From Gemmatimonadota bacterium (GTDB lineage: Bacteria; Gemmatimonadota; Gemmatimonadetes; Gemmatimonadales; Gemmatimonadaceae), in the NCBI GenBank assembly GCA_021324775.1, contig JAJPIM010000026.1:124001-188000 (forward strand): DNA of 64,000 bases. The letters are read 5' to 3'. The notes under the pieces are model-generated. The model was given only the letters and a program-made list of their open reading frames with translations, did not search any database and was not told the origin of the DNA. Positions 17,930 to 26,611 of this stretch are shown here, one piece after another. Within the stretch, counting starts at the first letter, position 1. Each line of letters starts with the position of its first letter. The position numbers and the translations under genes are program-made.

Positions 17930-19027
17930 ATGCGCGTCATGTTCTACTACTCCGCGCCGGTCTGGACGGGGGGTGCCCGCGTATTCGTGGCCGCCGCCCG
18001 CGGTCTGGCGGCCCGCGGCTATCAGGTCACCTTCGCGTGCCGGGGCGGCGGCCCAGTGGAGGCACGCGCGGCCGCGGAGGGTTGCGACGTCGTCGCGCTC
18101 GAGACGTCCGGACCGATCGTCAGCCGCGGGTGGCGCCTCCAGCGCCTGCTGACCGAACGCTTCATCGAGACGGTGTTCGTGCACACCGAGCAGGAACAGC
18201 TCGACGTCTCGCTCGCGATGCGCATCGCGGCGCGTGGGGGCGTCGTCCGGCGCGTGCCGGCGGGGACCCGCCCAGCGGTCGGCCGTGCCACCAGCGTGGC
18301 GCTGCGCCTCGCGACGGGCGGTTTCGTGTTCACGACCCAGCCGGAGGCGGACGCGGTACCCAGGCCGGCACGGGCTCGCGACCCGGTGGTCGCCGACCTG
18401 GGCGTCGATGTGTCGCGATACGACGAGCTACGGGCCGTCCCGCTGGTTGCATTGGGCGCGACGAGCGCGGATGCCAAGCTCATTGTCTGCGCCTACGACG
18501 CGAGCGGCAAGGCGCAGGTGGCCACGGTCTTGCGCACGTTGGCGCTCCTCGCGCCACGTCATCCGGAGCTGCATCTCGCGATCCTGGGCGCTGAATCCAC
18601 CGACGAGGATCTCAAGATGCACGCCGCGTCGCTCGGGCTCGGGCGGCGTGTGGCATACCTCGGTGAGCGAGACGATGATTTCGCGGTGCTGCAGGCGGCG
18701 CACCTGGGGTGGGTCGTCGCGACCGAGGACACCGGCGGGTTCACCTCGCTCGACATGATGGCGATGGGGATTCCGGTCCTCGCCGATCGCGGCACGGTCG
18801 CGGGCCGCTACCTGGCGGATGGCATCACCGGTACGCTCGTGAACCCGGGCGATACTCCGGGCACGGCCGCTGTCGTGGCGGAACTCCTCGCTCAGGACGA
18901 TCGCCGCCGGGCGATGGGGAGTGCGGGGCGGGCGCGAGTGGCGCGAGAATACACGGAAACGGCCATGATCGATGCGCTGCAGGAGGCCGCCGACAGTGCA
19001 CGCGACCGCACGCGGTGGCAGGCATAA
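17930..19027 (+). CDS. GT4-type glycosyltransferase
   Basis: 365-aa GT-B glycosyltransferase. The N-terminal half starts MRVMFYYSAPVWTGGARVFV with a Gly-rich acceptor-side loop. The C-terminal half has the nucleotide-sugar site pattern VATEDTGGFTSLDMMAMGIPVLA in place of the usual EGFGLxxLEAMA. The first half is unusual in lacking a clear KG loop. Start 3 nt after the ABC exporter stop, so part of the same operon. Donor and acceptor unknown; envelope glycolipid assembly is inferred from context. Confidence 0.82.
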   Translation: MRVMFYYSAPVWTGGARVFVAAARGLAARGYQVTFACRGGGPVEARAAAEGCDVVALETSGPIVSRGWRLQRLLTERFIETVFVHTEQEQLDVSLAMRIAARGGVVRRVPAGTRPAVGRATSVALRLATGGFVFTTQPEADAVPRPARARDPVVADLGVDVSRYDELRAVPLVALGATSADAKLIVCAYDASGKAQVATVLRTLALLAPRHPELHLAILGAESTDEDLKMHAASLGLGRRVAYLGERDDDFAVLQAAHLGWVVATEDTGGFTSLDMMAMGIPVLADRGTVAGRYLADGITGTLVNPGDTPGTAAVVAELLAQDDRRRAMGSAGRARVAREYTETAMIDALQEAADSARDRTRWQA

Positions 19028-19028
19028 C

Positions 19029-20291
19029 GTGGCCGCCACGGTGGCGCTCCGGCATCTGTTCATCACGCAGGACTACCCCCCGATGGGCGGCGGGATGGCG
19101 CGGCGGCACGTCGAGTTGTGCCGGCGTCTGGCGCCGGAGAGCGTCACCGTCTCGACCGTCGCTGCCGACGCGGGCCATGAGGCCGCAGCGGCGGCATTCG
19201 ACGCGTCGGAGCCGTACGAGATCGATCGCCAGCCGTTTCCATTCCGTGGCGCGAAGACCGTATTCAACCAGGCTCGATGGGCCCGCTGGCTGGTGCCGCG
19301 CTGTACGGATCGTCGGCGCGGCGGCGGTACGCCGGCCGCCGCGGACATCGTGCACTGCGGCAACATCCGTCCCGCGGGATATCCCACGTGGTGGGCGCAT
19401 CATGTCACCGGTGTTCCATATCTCGTCTACGTGTACGGCGGTGATCTCCTGCGGGAGCAGCGAAAGCTCCGCGCCAGTGCGCTCAAGCGGTGGACCGCGC
19501 GGCGGATCTTCGAGGACAGCGCGGGGGTGGTGGCGATCTCCGAATGGAGCGCCGGGCTGGCAACGGACGTGATGCGGGCCGCGGGGGTCCAGAGGCTGCC
19601 GCCCATTCTGACGAACGCACTGGGCACGGATCCGGCGTTTTTTCACCCCGGGCGCGATACCAGCACCTTGCGGTCGCGGCTCGGGCTTGGTGACGGGCCG
19701 TTGCTGCTCACGGTGGCGCGGCTCGTGCCGCACAAGGGGATCGATGTCGCCCTTCGCGGGATGGCGGCGCTCGCCGGCCAGTGGCCCACTCTGCGCTATC
19801 TCATCATCGGCCGCGGCGAGGACGGCCCCCGTCTCGCCGCGATGGCGGAATCGCTGGGGCTCGCGGGCCGCGTAGTGTTCGCGGGCGGCCTGACCGACGC
19901 CGAGATCGCGGACGCCTACGCCGCCGCGACCGTATACGTCGGACTCTCGCGGGTGGATGCCGGGATCAACGCCGAGGGCTTCGGGATCGCGTTCGTGGAG
20001 GCTGCGGCGAGTGGCATTCCCAGTGTCGCCGGCGACTCGGGCGGTGTGCGGTCGGCGGTGCGAGACGGACGCACCGGACTCGTCGTGGCACCGTCCGACG
20101 TGTCCGCTGTGGCCGCCGCGATCGGGTCTTTGCTCGCGGACCCATCCCGGCGGCGAGCGATGGGCGCGGCCGGGCGTGCGGATGCGCTCTCGCATTTCAA
20201 CTGGGACCGTGTCGCGAGCGACGTGCGCGGCTTCGCGGCGGACGCCGTCGCGGTGCGTCGCGGCGCGGCCGCGCCACCGGTGGCGGTCTAG
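19029..20291 (+). CDS. GT4-family glycosyltransferase
   Basis: 420 aa, GT-B fold. N-terminal FITQDYPPMGGGMARRHVEL, a core donor-binding motif VARLVPHKGIDVALRGMAAL, and the signature EGFGIAFVEAAASGIPSVA with the catalytic-site Glu pair. GTG start one base after the previous stop (TAA-C-GTG) and stop overlapping the next start (TAGTG). The MGGG loop and EGFG motif make the family call secure. Probably extends the same lipid-linked glycan as the gene before it. Confidence 0.9.
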   Translation: MAATVALRHLFITQDYPPMGGGMARRHVELCRRLAPESVTVSTVAADAGHEAAAAAFDASEPYEIDRQPFPFRGAKTVFNQARWARWLVPRCTDRRRGGGTPAAADIVHCGNIRPAGYPTWWAHHVTGVPYLVYVYGGDLLREQRKLRASALKRWTARRIFEDSAGVVAISEWSAGLATDVMRAAGVQRLPPILTNALGTDPAFFHPGRDTSTLRSRLGLGDGPLLLTVARLVPHKGIDVALRGMAALAGQWPTLRYLIIGRGEDGPRLAAMAESLGLAGRVVFAGGLTDAEIADAYAAATVYVGLSRVDAGINAEGFGIAFVEAAASGIPSVAGDSGGVRSAVRDGRTGLVVAPSDVSAVAAAIGSLLADPSRRRAMGAAGRADALSHFNWDRVASDVRGFAADAVAVRRGAAAPPVAV

Positions 20292-21208
20292 TGGCGACGG
20301 TCGCGGACGCGATCGAGTACGGCGCCGCGCGCACGGCGGTGGCGCTGCTCGGCATGATGTCGTGGGATCGCGCGGTGTCGGCAGGCGCGCGGATCGCGGC
20401 CCTCGGGTATCGCCCGCTCGGCATCCGCCGGCGCGTGGTCGAGACCCAGATCGCAGCGGCGTTTCCGGACTGGGACCAGGAGCGCGTGCGGCAGGTCGCG
20501 CGGGCGTCGTACGAGAACCTCGGGAGGACGTCCGCCGAGGCGGCGCTGCTCCCGACGCTGACGCCGGCGCGGGTCATCTCGATGTTCGACGGGCAGGGCG
20601 ACTGGGACGTGCTGGCGCAGGCGCACGCGGCGGGGAAGGGCGTGATCGTGGTCACGGGCCACATCGGCAACTGGGAGCTTGCGGGCTCCTACATCGCGGC
20701 GCGGGGCATGCCGATCGAAGGCGTGACGCGCCGCATGACCAATCCGATCTTCGACCGGTACCTCACGTCCACGAGAGAGCGAGCCGGCGTGGCGGTGATC
20801 GCGGACTCGGACGCAGTCCGGCGGATCCCGCGGGCGCTGCGCGCAGGCCATGTCGTCGCGATGGTCGCGGATCAAGGGACGAAGGGAATGGCATCCACGT
20901 TCGTTCCATTCTTCGGCCGGCCGGCCAAGACACCGCGCGGCCCGGGCGTGTTTGCGCTGCGCTCGGGCGTGCCGGTGGTGGCGGGAACCGCGGTCCGGCT
21001 GCCGGGCGGGAAATACCGGGCGCTCGTCGAGGCGGTCGACATCGTGGAGACGGGCGACCGCGAGCGCGATGTCGACGCGGTGGTCGCCCGGTACACGGCG
21101 GTGCTGGAACGCTGGGTGCGGGCGTACCCCGAGCAATATCTGTGGCATCACCGCCGCTGGCGGCGTTCGCCACCGGATGGCTATCCTGCCAGCCGGGCCA
21201 GCGCGTAG
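20291..21208 (+). CDS. lipid A biosynthesis-type lauroyl/myristoyl acyltransferase (LpxL/HtrB family)
   Basis: 305 aa. The LpxL/HtrB-family H-x4-E/D motif is VTGHIGNWELAG (H124, E129), with MVADQGTKGMASTFVPFFG and RYTAVLERWVRAYPEQYLWHHRRW following as in the family. These inner-membrane enzymes add secondary acyl chains to lipid A or mannosyl lipids. GTG start shares one base with the upstream TAG. Its 3-prime end overlaps the convergent tyrS by 28 bp. Together with an MsbA-like pump and two glycosyltransferases it makes an envelope lipid operon. Confidence 0.9.
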   Translation: MATVADAIEYGAARTAVALLGMMSWDRAVSAGARIAALGYRPLGIRRRVVETQIAAAFPDWDQERVRQVARASYENLGRTSAEAALLPTLTPARVISMFDGQGDWDVLAQAHAAGKGVIVVTGHIGNWELAGSYIAARGMPIEGVTRRMTNPIFDRYLTSTRERAGVAVIADSDAVRRIPRALRAGHVVAMVADQGTKGMASTFVPFFGRPAKTPRGPGVFALRSGVPVVAGTAVRLPGGKYRALVEAVDIVETGDRERDVDAVVARYTAVLERWVRAYPEQYLWHHRRWRRSPPDGYPASRASA

Positions 21209-22458
21209 TCGCGCGATCCCTTGCGCAGGAGGAAATACCCGCCGGGCAGGGCCTCCGCCGCGGCGATGGTGCGGTCGGTGGACGGGAGCTTGCGGCCATT
21301 GACCGAGAGGCCGCCCTGCTCCAGCAGGCGCCGGACCGCACCCTTGGAAGGGGCCATACGCACCGCACAGAAGAGGTCGAGCGTGTCGAACGATTCCGCG
21401 CGGCTCACCTCCGCGTACGGGATCTCGGCCGCCAGCACCTCCAGGGCGCGCGCCGACAGCGTGCGCGGATCGCCGCCGCCGAAGAGCGTGCGCGAGACCT
21501 CAGCGACCGTCCGGGCGGCGTCTTCGCCGTGCACGCGCGCCGTGACATCGAACGCGAGTTGCTGCTGGGCGTCGCGGCGCGCGGGGTTGGCGGCCATCTC
21601 GGCGTCGAGCGCCGTGATCGCGTCGCGCGGGAGGAGGGTGAAGTAACGGAGGTACCGCCCGGTGTCGCGGTCGTCGCTGTTGATCCAGAACTGGTAGAAC
21701 TGGTAGGGCGACGTGCGCGCCGGGTCGAGCCACACCGCGCCCGCTTCCGTCTTGCCGAATTTGGTCCCGGTCGCGGTCGTCACCAGAGGCAGCACCAGTC
21801 CGTTCGCCTCGGCGGCGCACGCGCGGCGAATGAGCTCGATTCCGGCGGTGATGTTGCCCCACTGGTCGCTGCCCCCGAGTTGCAGCGTCACGCCGTCGCG
21901 GCGATACAGCTCGAGAAAGTCGTATGCCTGCAGCAGCATGTAGGAGAACTCGGTGAACGAGATCCCGGCCTCGAGGCGGGATTTCACGGAATCCTTGGCC
22001 AGCATCACGTTGACGCTGAAATGCTTTCCGACATCGCGCAGGAAATCCACCAGCACGAGCGAGCCGAGCCAGTCCGCGTTGTCGCGGACGAGCGCCGCGT
22101 GGGGGCCGGTGAAGTCGAGGAATCGCTCGAGTTGTTTCCGCAGCGCGGCCGAATTGGCGGCGATCTGATCGCGCGACTGCAGCGGGCGTTCGCTGCTCTT
22201 TCCGCTCGGGTCGCCGATCAAGCCGGTGCCGCCGCCGACGAGAATCACCGGGCGATGGCCCGCCTGCTGGAGGTGGAGCAACCCCATCACCGGGATGAGG
22301 CTCCCCACGTGCAGGCTGTCGGCGGTGGGATCGAATCCGCAATAGCCAGTGACGGGGCCGGCGGCGAGCGCGTCGGCTAGACGGTCGGTGTGGTCGTATA
22401 GCAAGCCGCGCCAGGCCAGTTCATCCAGCAGCGCGGGCACTGCAGCAGGTTCACGCAC
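21181..22458 (-). CDS. tyrS: tyrosyl-tRNA synthetase
   Basis: Class I aminoacyl-tRNA synthetase of 425 aa. The HIGH-type motif is LHVGS (from H50), the KMSKS-type motif is KFGKTE, and the tyrosine site has YDFLEL and GGSDQWGNI. A C-terminal S4 RNA-binding domain (about 360-425) contains GAVRRLLEQGGLSVNG. GTG start with TATCTT six bases before it and no Shine-Dalgarno, so probably leaderless. Transcription is divergent from the next gene across a 61-bp space holding a near-perfect palindrome. Confidence 0.97.
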   Translation of the reverse strand: MREPAAVPALLDELAWRGLLYDHTDRLADALAAGPVTGYCGFDPTADSLHVGSLIPVMGLLHLQQAGHRPVILVGGGTGLIGDPSGKSSERPLQSRDQIAANSAALRKQLERFLDFTGPHAALVRDNADWLGSLVLVDFLRDVGKHFSVNVMLAKDSVKSRLEAGISFTEFSYMLLQAYDFLELYRRDGVTLQLGGSDQWGNITAGIELIRRACAAEANGLVLPLVTTATGTKFGKTEAGAVWLDPARTSPYQFYQFWINSDDRDTGRYLRYFTLLPRDAITALDAEMAANPARRDAQQQLAFDVTARVHGEDAARTVAEVSRTLFGGGDPRTLSARALEVLAAEIPYAEVSRAESFDTLDLFCAVRMAPSKGAVRRLLEQGGLSVNGRKLPSTDRTIAAAEALPGGYFLLRKGSRDYALARLAG

Positions 22459-22464
22459 GCGGGC

Positions 22465-22470
22465 AAGATA
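22465..22470 (-). promoter_or_regulatory. -10 element TATCTT for leaderless tyrS
   Basis: TATCTT, then six bases (GCCCGC), then the tyrS GTG. Same spacing as at ccmA, hemB, the DUF92 gene and others. Confidence 0.5.
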
Positions 22471-22471
22471 T

Positions 22472-22491
22472 GCGCACGCAATTGCTTGCGC
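22472..22491. promoter_or_regulatory. 20-bp near-perfect palindrome between tyrS and a hypothetical gene
   Basis: GCGCACGCAATTGCTTGCGC has nine of ten pairs matching around the central GCAATTGC. It sits between the two divergent -10 hexamers, within the expected -35/spacer region of tyrS. It could be an operator for one or both genes. It is not a T-box: no stem with a specifier codon can fit in the space. Confidence 0.45.
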
Positions 22492-22507
22492 ACGCCCGGC
22501 CGAAGTC

Positions 22508-22513
22508 TACCTT
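22508..22513 (+). promoter_or_regulatory. -10 element TACCTT for leaderless hypothetical gene
   Basis: TACCTT, then six bases (TCGAGA), then ATG at 22520. I used this to prefer the ATG at 22520 over internal starts. Confidence 0.45.
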
Positions 22514-22519
22514 TCGAGA

Positions 22520-22876
22520 ATGTCGCACCGGAGCCGGTGGGTGGCCGGTTCGGGTCGCGCGGGAGCAGTGGCGGATTTCATGGCGGATGAGACCTACGGC
22601 GAGGCCCGGCAGCGAAAGCTCCAGGAGCTGCTTCGCACGCTCGCGCAGACGATACGGGAACTGGATGCGGCCGGGACCCTCCTGGCCCGGACGAACGAAC
22701 TCATGGAGTTGATCGGCGACGTGCGCACCGAACTCTTTCACTACGAAGTGCGGGCGACCTACGACACGCCCGAAGTCGCCGAGAACCGGCGCATCGTCTC
22801 CGAAGCGGAGAATCAGGAATCCCAATGGAAGCCGACCGACTGGGCGCCGGACGACGAGGAGGGCCAGCCATGGTGA
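22520..22876 (+). CDS. hypothetical protein, helical, upstream of DsbA-like gene
   Basis: 118 aa with no family I recognise. Residues 20-65 are a long amphipathic helix (QRKLQELLRTLAQTIRELDA, then ELMELIGDVRTELFHYEV), followed by an acidic, Trp-containing tail ending DDEEGQPW. It is likely cytosolic: no signal peptide or membrane segment. The ATG at 22520 follows a leaderless-type TACCTT box; starts at 22568 (GTG) or 22580 (ATG) remain possible. Its stop overlaps the next start (ATGGTGA), so it is translationally coupled to the DsbA-like gene. Confidence 0.65.
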   Translation: MSHRSRWVAGSGRAGAVADFMADETYGEARQRKLQELLRTLAQTIRELDAAGTLLARTNELMELIGDVRTELFHYEVRATYDTPEVAENRRIVSEAENQESQWKPTDWAPDDEEGQPW

Positions 22877-23604
22877 CCCGGGGCAGGAGTAGCCGGGCCC
22901 GTGCGGGCGCCGCGAATCCGAAATCCTTCGTCGGGGTGGTGCTGGTGCTGATCCTGGCCGGAGCCGGGGGGCTCGCGTATCTCGCGAGCCGGCAGCACGC
23001 GGCGCCCGCCGCCACGATCGTAGACCCGAACCTGCCCCCGGCGGTGGCGAAGGGCTACACCATGGGCCGGCCGGACGCTCCCGTGCAGATCCTCGAGTTC
23101 GCCGACTTCGAGTGTCCCGCCTGCGGCAACTACTCCGTGGTGACGGAGCCCGATGTGCGGAAGCGCATCATCGACCCCGGCCTCGCGCGCGTGACCTACT
23201 ACGACTTCCCCCTGCCGCAGCACAAGAACACCATGGCGGCGTCGGAGGCGGCGGCCTGCGCGAACGACCAGGGCAAGTTCTGGGAGATGCACGACCGGCT
23301 GTTCCAGGGGCAGACCGACTGGAACACGGAAGCGACGAGCGATCCCGTGAGCGTGATGCAGGGCTATGCGAAGGCGATCGGGCTCGACGTGGACAAGTGG
23401 CGCTCGTGCGTGGACTCTCGCGTTCACCAGCGCGACATCGACGCCAACAAGGCCGAGGGTACGCGGCGCCAGGTGAATCAAACGCCCACGTTCGTGATCG
23501 GGAACCGGATGGTGGCCGGGTCCCTGACCGATGATCAGATCAAGGCCTACGTCGACAGCGCCCGCGCGGGCGCACGGACGGCCGACAACAGCGCAGCGCA
23601 CTGA
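22870..23604 (+). CDS. membrane-anchored DsbA-family thiol:disulfide oxidoreductase
   Basis: 244 aa: short basic N-terminus, one membrane helix (about 21-40), then a DsbA-like thioredoxin domain with inserted helices. The redox motif is CPAC (82-85, FECPACGNYS) and the cis-Pro loop is NQTPTFVIG. These BdbD/Vib-type proteins introduce disulfides into exported proteins. The next gene encodes a VKOR-type quinone reductase that can reoxidise it, so the two form a complete disulfide-forming pathway. ATG start overlaps the upstream stop by 7 nt. Confidence 0.92.
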   Translation: MVTRGRSSRARAGAANPKSFVGVVLVLILAGAGGLAYLASRQHAAPAATIVDPNLPPAVAKGYTMGRPDAPVQILEFADFECPACGNYSVVTEPDVRKRIIDPGLARVTYYDFPLPQHKNTMAASEAAACANDQGKFWEMHDRLFQGQTDWNTEATSDPVSVMQGYAKAIGLDVDKWRSCVDSRVHQRDIDANKAEGTRRQVNQTPTFVIGNRMVAGSLTDDQIKAYVDSARAGARTADNSAAH

Positions 23605-23643
23605 GCGCGGTGCACTAACCCTCCGGCTCCGGAACGGCCGACA

Positions 23644-24075
23644 GTGACCAAGCGGATGGTGGTCGCGCTGCTAGCGCTCGTGGGGCTATTCCTCTCCTTG
23701 TATCTCTCGCTCTACCGGTTGGGATACATCGGGCAGATCACCTGCGCGGTGGGCTCTTGCGAGCGCGTGCAGACCAGTAAATGGTCGGTGCTGTTCGGCA
23801 TCCCGGTCGCTGTGTGGGGCGCCGGCTTCTACCTCACGACGCTGGGGGTGGCCGTTCTGGCCACGCAGACGCCCGCCGCTGCGTCGCGCGGCATCACGCG
23901 GCTCCTGACAACGATGACCGGAGCGGGCGTGCTGTTCTCCGCGTATCTCACGTGGGTGGAGTTGTTCGTGATCCACGCGGTCTGCATCTACTGTCTGGGA
24001 TCAGGAGTCATCGTGACGCTGATGTTCGCGCTCTGCGTCGCGGAGCAGACCCGGCCCGATCTCAGGCCCGCTTGA
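23644..24075 (+). CDS. vitamin K epoxide reductase (VKOR) family membrane protein
   Basis: 143 aa with about four membrane helices. The loop cysteines are C34 and C39 (CAVGSC) and the quinone-site motif is CIYC at C114/C117 near the last helix; the conserved Ser/Trp region is SKWSVLFGIPVAVWG. Bacterial VKOR homologues replace DsbB, passing electrons from DsbA to quinone. GTG start, 39 nt after the DsbA-like gene. The last 14 bases overlap the convergent hypothetical gene. Confidence 0.92.
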   Translation: MTKRMVVALLALVGLFLSLYLSLYRLGYIGQITCAVGSCERVQTSKWSVLFGIPVAVWGAGFYLTTLGVAVLATQTPAAASRGITRLLTTMTGAGVLFSAYLTWVELFVIHAVCIYCLGSGVIVTLMFALCVAEQTRPDLRPA

Positions 24076-24454
24076 TCGACCGTTGCCGCGATTCGGCGTC
24101 GTTGATGCGCAGGCGCGGCCGGCCATCTTCGTCGCCGCCGGTGACCGGTTCCGAGTCCCGTGACCGGCGGCGGGAGGCGGTGACGAGGTCCTGGCCGAGC
24201 GACACGAGGGCGCGGGTGGCGATCATGCCCGCGAGCGGTTCCGGGATGCCCATCACGCGGACGTAGGTGTCGATAGCCCGGTCGAAGGACAGCTCTTCGG
24301 CCAGCGTGTCCACGAACATGAGCGCATTGTCGACGTGGGCGCGGATGATCGCTTCTTCGGCGCGCGCCTGCGCCAGACGGAGCCGGCGTTCCGCGGCTTC
24401 CGAGAGTTTTCGGGGGAAGAGCGATTCAGGAAAGAGGCGGCCGAACACATCCAT
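24062..24454 (-). CDS. hypothetical protein, mainly helical
   Basis: 130 aa; family not recognised. Residues 15-70 are helical and charged (KLSEAAERRLRLAQARAEEA, then AHVDNALMFVDTLAEELSF), followed by a GIPEPLAGMIATRAL segment and a charged tail. No signal peptide or membrane segment. The ATG given here lies directly after TATATT; the GTG two codons in (24448) is exactly six bases from that box and may be the true leaderless start. It lies alone between VKOR and acs. Confidence 0.68.
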   Translation of the reverse strand: MDVFGRLFPESLFPRKLSEAAERRLRLAQARAEEAIIRAHVDNALMFVDTLAEELSFDRAIDTYVRVMGIPEPLAGMIATRALVSLGQDLVTASRRRSRDSEPVTGGDEDGRPRLRINDAESRQRSIKRA

Positions 24455-24460
24455 AATATA
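24455..24460 (-). promoter_or_regulatory. -10 element TATATT before the 24062-24454 gene
   Basis: TATATT, then ATGGAT, then GTG at 24448. If the window-wide 6-nt rule holds, translation starts at that GTG and not at the ATG that touches the box. Confidence 0.45.
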
Positions 24461-24504
24461 ACTGTTGAGGCCGTCTGGCGCGGTGAGACCGCCGGTTGCT
24501 GCGA

Positions 24505-26460
24505 TCAGCTTTCCATCGACTCGTACTGTTCCTTGAGCCCCGCCACGACCGCCGGATCGGCGAGCGTCGTCGTGTCGCCAAGGGCCCGCCCTTCGGCGAT
24601 GTCACGCAGGAGGCGCCGCATGATCTTGCCCGATCGGGTCTTGGGAAGATCGGCCGTGAAGAGGACATCGTCGGGACGCGCGATCGCGCCGATCTTGTCC
24701 ACCACGTGACGACGGAGCTCGTCGCGTAACTCGTTGGAGGACTGCCGGCCGGCACGGAGCGTCACGAAGGCTGCCAGGGCCTGCCCCTTGATGTCGTGTT
24801 GGCGGCCCACAACCGCCGCTTCGGCCACCGCCGGGTGCGAGACGAGCACGGATTCGACTTCCATCGTACCTATCCGGTGGCCCGCCACATTCAGCACATC
24901 GTCGACCCGGCCGAGGATCCAGAAGTACGCGTCCTCGTCGCGTTTCGCGCCATCGCCCGCGAAATACAAGTCCGGCCGCTGCGGCCATTTCGAGAAATAC
25001 GTCTCGGCGTAGCGGGCATCATCACCCCAGATCGTGCGCAGCATCGACGGCCAGGGCCGTGTCATCGCGAGGAACCCCCCACCGACCGGAATCACCTTGC
25101 CGCCGCGGTCGAGCAGCTCCGCGCTGTACCCCGGTAGGGCGACCGTAGCGCTGCCGGGCTTCGTCTCGGTGATGCCCGGGAGAGGAGAGATCACGATCGC
25201 GCCGGTCTCCGTCTGCCACCAGGTATCGACCACGGGGCAGCGGTCCCCGCCGATGTGGCGCCGGTACCAGATCCACGCCTCGGGGTTGATGGGTTCACCG
25301 ACGGACCCCAGTAGCCGGAGCCGCGACAGGTCATGCCGCGCCGGATACGCATCGCCCCACTTCATGAACGCGCGAATGGCCGTCGGCGCGGTGTAGAGTA
25401 CCGTCACGCGGTGCGACTCGCAGAGTGCCCAGAAGCGGTCCTTGTCCGGCCAGTCCGGGGCCCCCTCATACAGCATCGTCGTCGCGCCATTGGCGAGCGG
25501 CCCATAGACGACATAGGAATGCCCGGTGACCCACCCGACATCCGCGGTGCACCAGAATACGTCATCCTCGTGGAGGTCGAACACATCCTTGGTGGTGGCC
25601 GCGACGCCGGTGAGGTAGCCCCCAGTCGTGTGCACGATTCCCTTTGGCCGCCCCGTCGTGCCCGAGGTATACAGGATGTAGAGCACGTCCTCGGCATCCA
25701 TCCGCTCCGGCACGCAGTCGGGGGACGCATGGCGCATCACATCGTGCCACCACACATCGCGTGGCGCGTGGAAGGCCGCACCCGCCGCGGGCGTGCCCGG
25801 TGTGCGCTGCACGACGACGACGTGCTCGATCGAGAGGCACGCCGCGACCGCGGTGTCCGCGTTGCGCTTGAGCGGCACCGGATTGCCGCGGCGGTAGCCG
25901 ATGTCGCCGGTGATCAGCAGCTTGGCGCCCGCATCGTTGATGCGGTCGCGCAGCGAGTCGGGCGAGAAGCCGCCGAAGACGACCGAGTGGATCGCGCCGA
26001 TCCGCGTGCAGGCCAGCATCGCGATCGCGGCTTCCGGAACGAGTGGCAGATAGATCGCGACGCGGTCGCCGCGGCCGACGCCCAGCGTGCGGAGGGCGTT
26101 CGCGCACCGGTTGACCTCGTGCGACAGCTCGCCGTACGTGAGGGTCCGCCGGTCGCCGGGCTCTCCCTCCCACAGGATGGCGGTCTTGTCGCGGCGAGTC
26201 GCGAGATGCCGGTCCACGCAGTTCACGGACACGTTGAGGGTGCCGCCCAGGAACCATTTGACGTGCGGGGGCGTCCACTCCATCACCCGGTTCCACGGGG
26301 TGAACCAGTCCAACTCGCGCGCGCGGGCTGCCCAATACGCTTCGGGGTCGGCCGCGGCGCGCTCGTAGACCGATGGGTCGCGCACGACGGCGTGCTGGCG
26401 AAAGTCGTCGGCGGGGCGGAATCGCCGCCGTTCGTCCAGAAGAACGTCGATGTCGTTCAC
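24505..26460 (-). CDS. acs: acetyl-CoA synthetase (AMP-forming)
   Basis: Activates acetate to acetyl-CoA via acetyl-AMP. About 651 aa. Motifs: VNCVDRHL near the N-terminus, the P-loop [30 protein letters not shown] for acetate binding, [23 protein letters not shown], and the C-terminal [13 protein letters not shown] with the lysine that is acetylated in homologues. No ATG is near the 5-prime end; GTG at 26460 (VNDIDVLL) is chosen, with TTG at 26469 the alternative. Transcribed away from ccmA, single gene. Confidence 0.95.
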   Translation of the reverse strand: MNDIDVLLDERRRFRPADDFRQHAVVRDPSVYERAAADPEAYWAARARELDWFTPWNRVMEWTPPHVKWFLGGTLNVSVNCVDRHLATRRDKTAILWEGEPGDRRTLTYGELSHEVNRCANALRTLGVGRGDRVAIYLPLVPEAAIAMLACTRIGAIHSVVFGGFSPDSLRDRINDAGAKLLITGDIGYRRGNPVPLKRNADTAVAACLSIEHVVVVQRTPGTPAAGAAFHAPRDVWWHDVMRHASPDCVPERMDAEDVLYILYTSGTTGRPKGIVHTTGGYLTGVAATTKDVFDLHEDDVFWCTADVGWVTGHSYVVYGPLANGATTMLYEGAPDWPDKDRFWALCESHRVTVLYTAPTAIRAFMKWGDAYPARHDLSRLRLLGSVGEPINPEAWIWYRRHIGGDRCPVVDTWWQTETGAIVISPLPGITETKPGSATVALPGYSAELLDRGGKVIPVGGGFLAMTRPWPSMLRTIWGDDARYAETYFSKWPQRPDLYFAGDGAKRDEDAYFWILGRVDDVLNVAGHRIGTMEVESVLVSHPAVAEAAVVGRQHDIKGQALAAFVTLRAGRQSSNELRDELRRHVVDKIGAIARPDDVLFTADLPKTRSGKIMRRLLRDIAEGRALGDTTTLADPAVVAGLKEQYESMES

Positions 26461-26599
26461 GGAATGCAATCTGGCGACGGGCCGGCATCAGGGGCCAGAG
26501 GCCGGGCGGCGGGACGCGCCCGTGGCCGCCGTGCGCCGCTCGAGGGTCCGGGACCGGGTTGGAGGCTTGCGCTGGGACTCTGTGTACAGGCCGGCAGGC

Positions 26600-26605
26600 T
26601 AGATT
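26600..26605 (+). promoter_or_regulatory. -10 element TAGATT for leaderless ccmA
   Basis: TAGATT, six bases (CTGCCC), then the ccmA GTG. No Shine-Dalgarno precedes the gene. A -35 match is weak. Confidence 0.5.
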
Positions 26606-26611
26606 CTGCCC

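Noticed and set aside
16064-18184. A 706-codon open frame on the minus strand opposite the MsbA-like exporter
   Set aside because: The plus strand carries all ABC motifs in the same place. The antisense product is Arg/Glu/His-rich without motifs, as expected from third-position GC bias.
22459-22519. T-box or other leader riboswitch upstream of tyrS
   Set aside because: Only 61 bp separate the two divergent start codons and the tyrS -10-like box lies six bases from its GTG, leaving no room for a leader.
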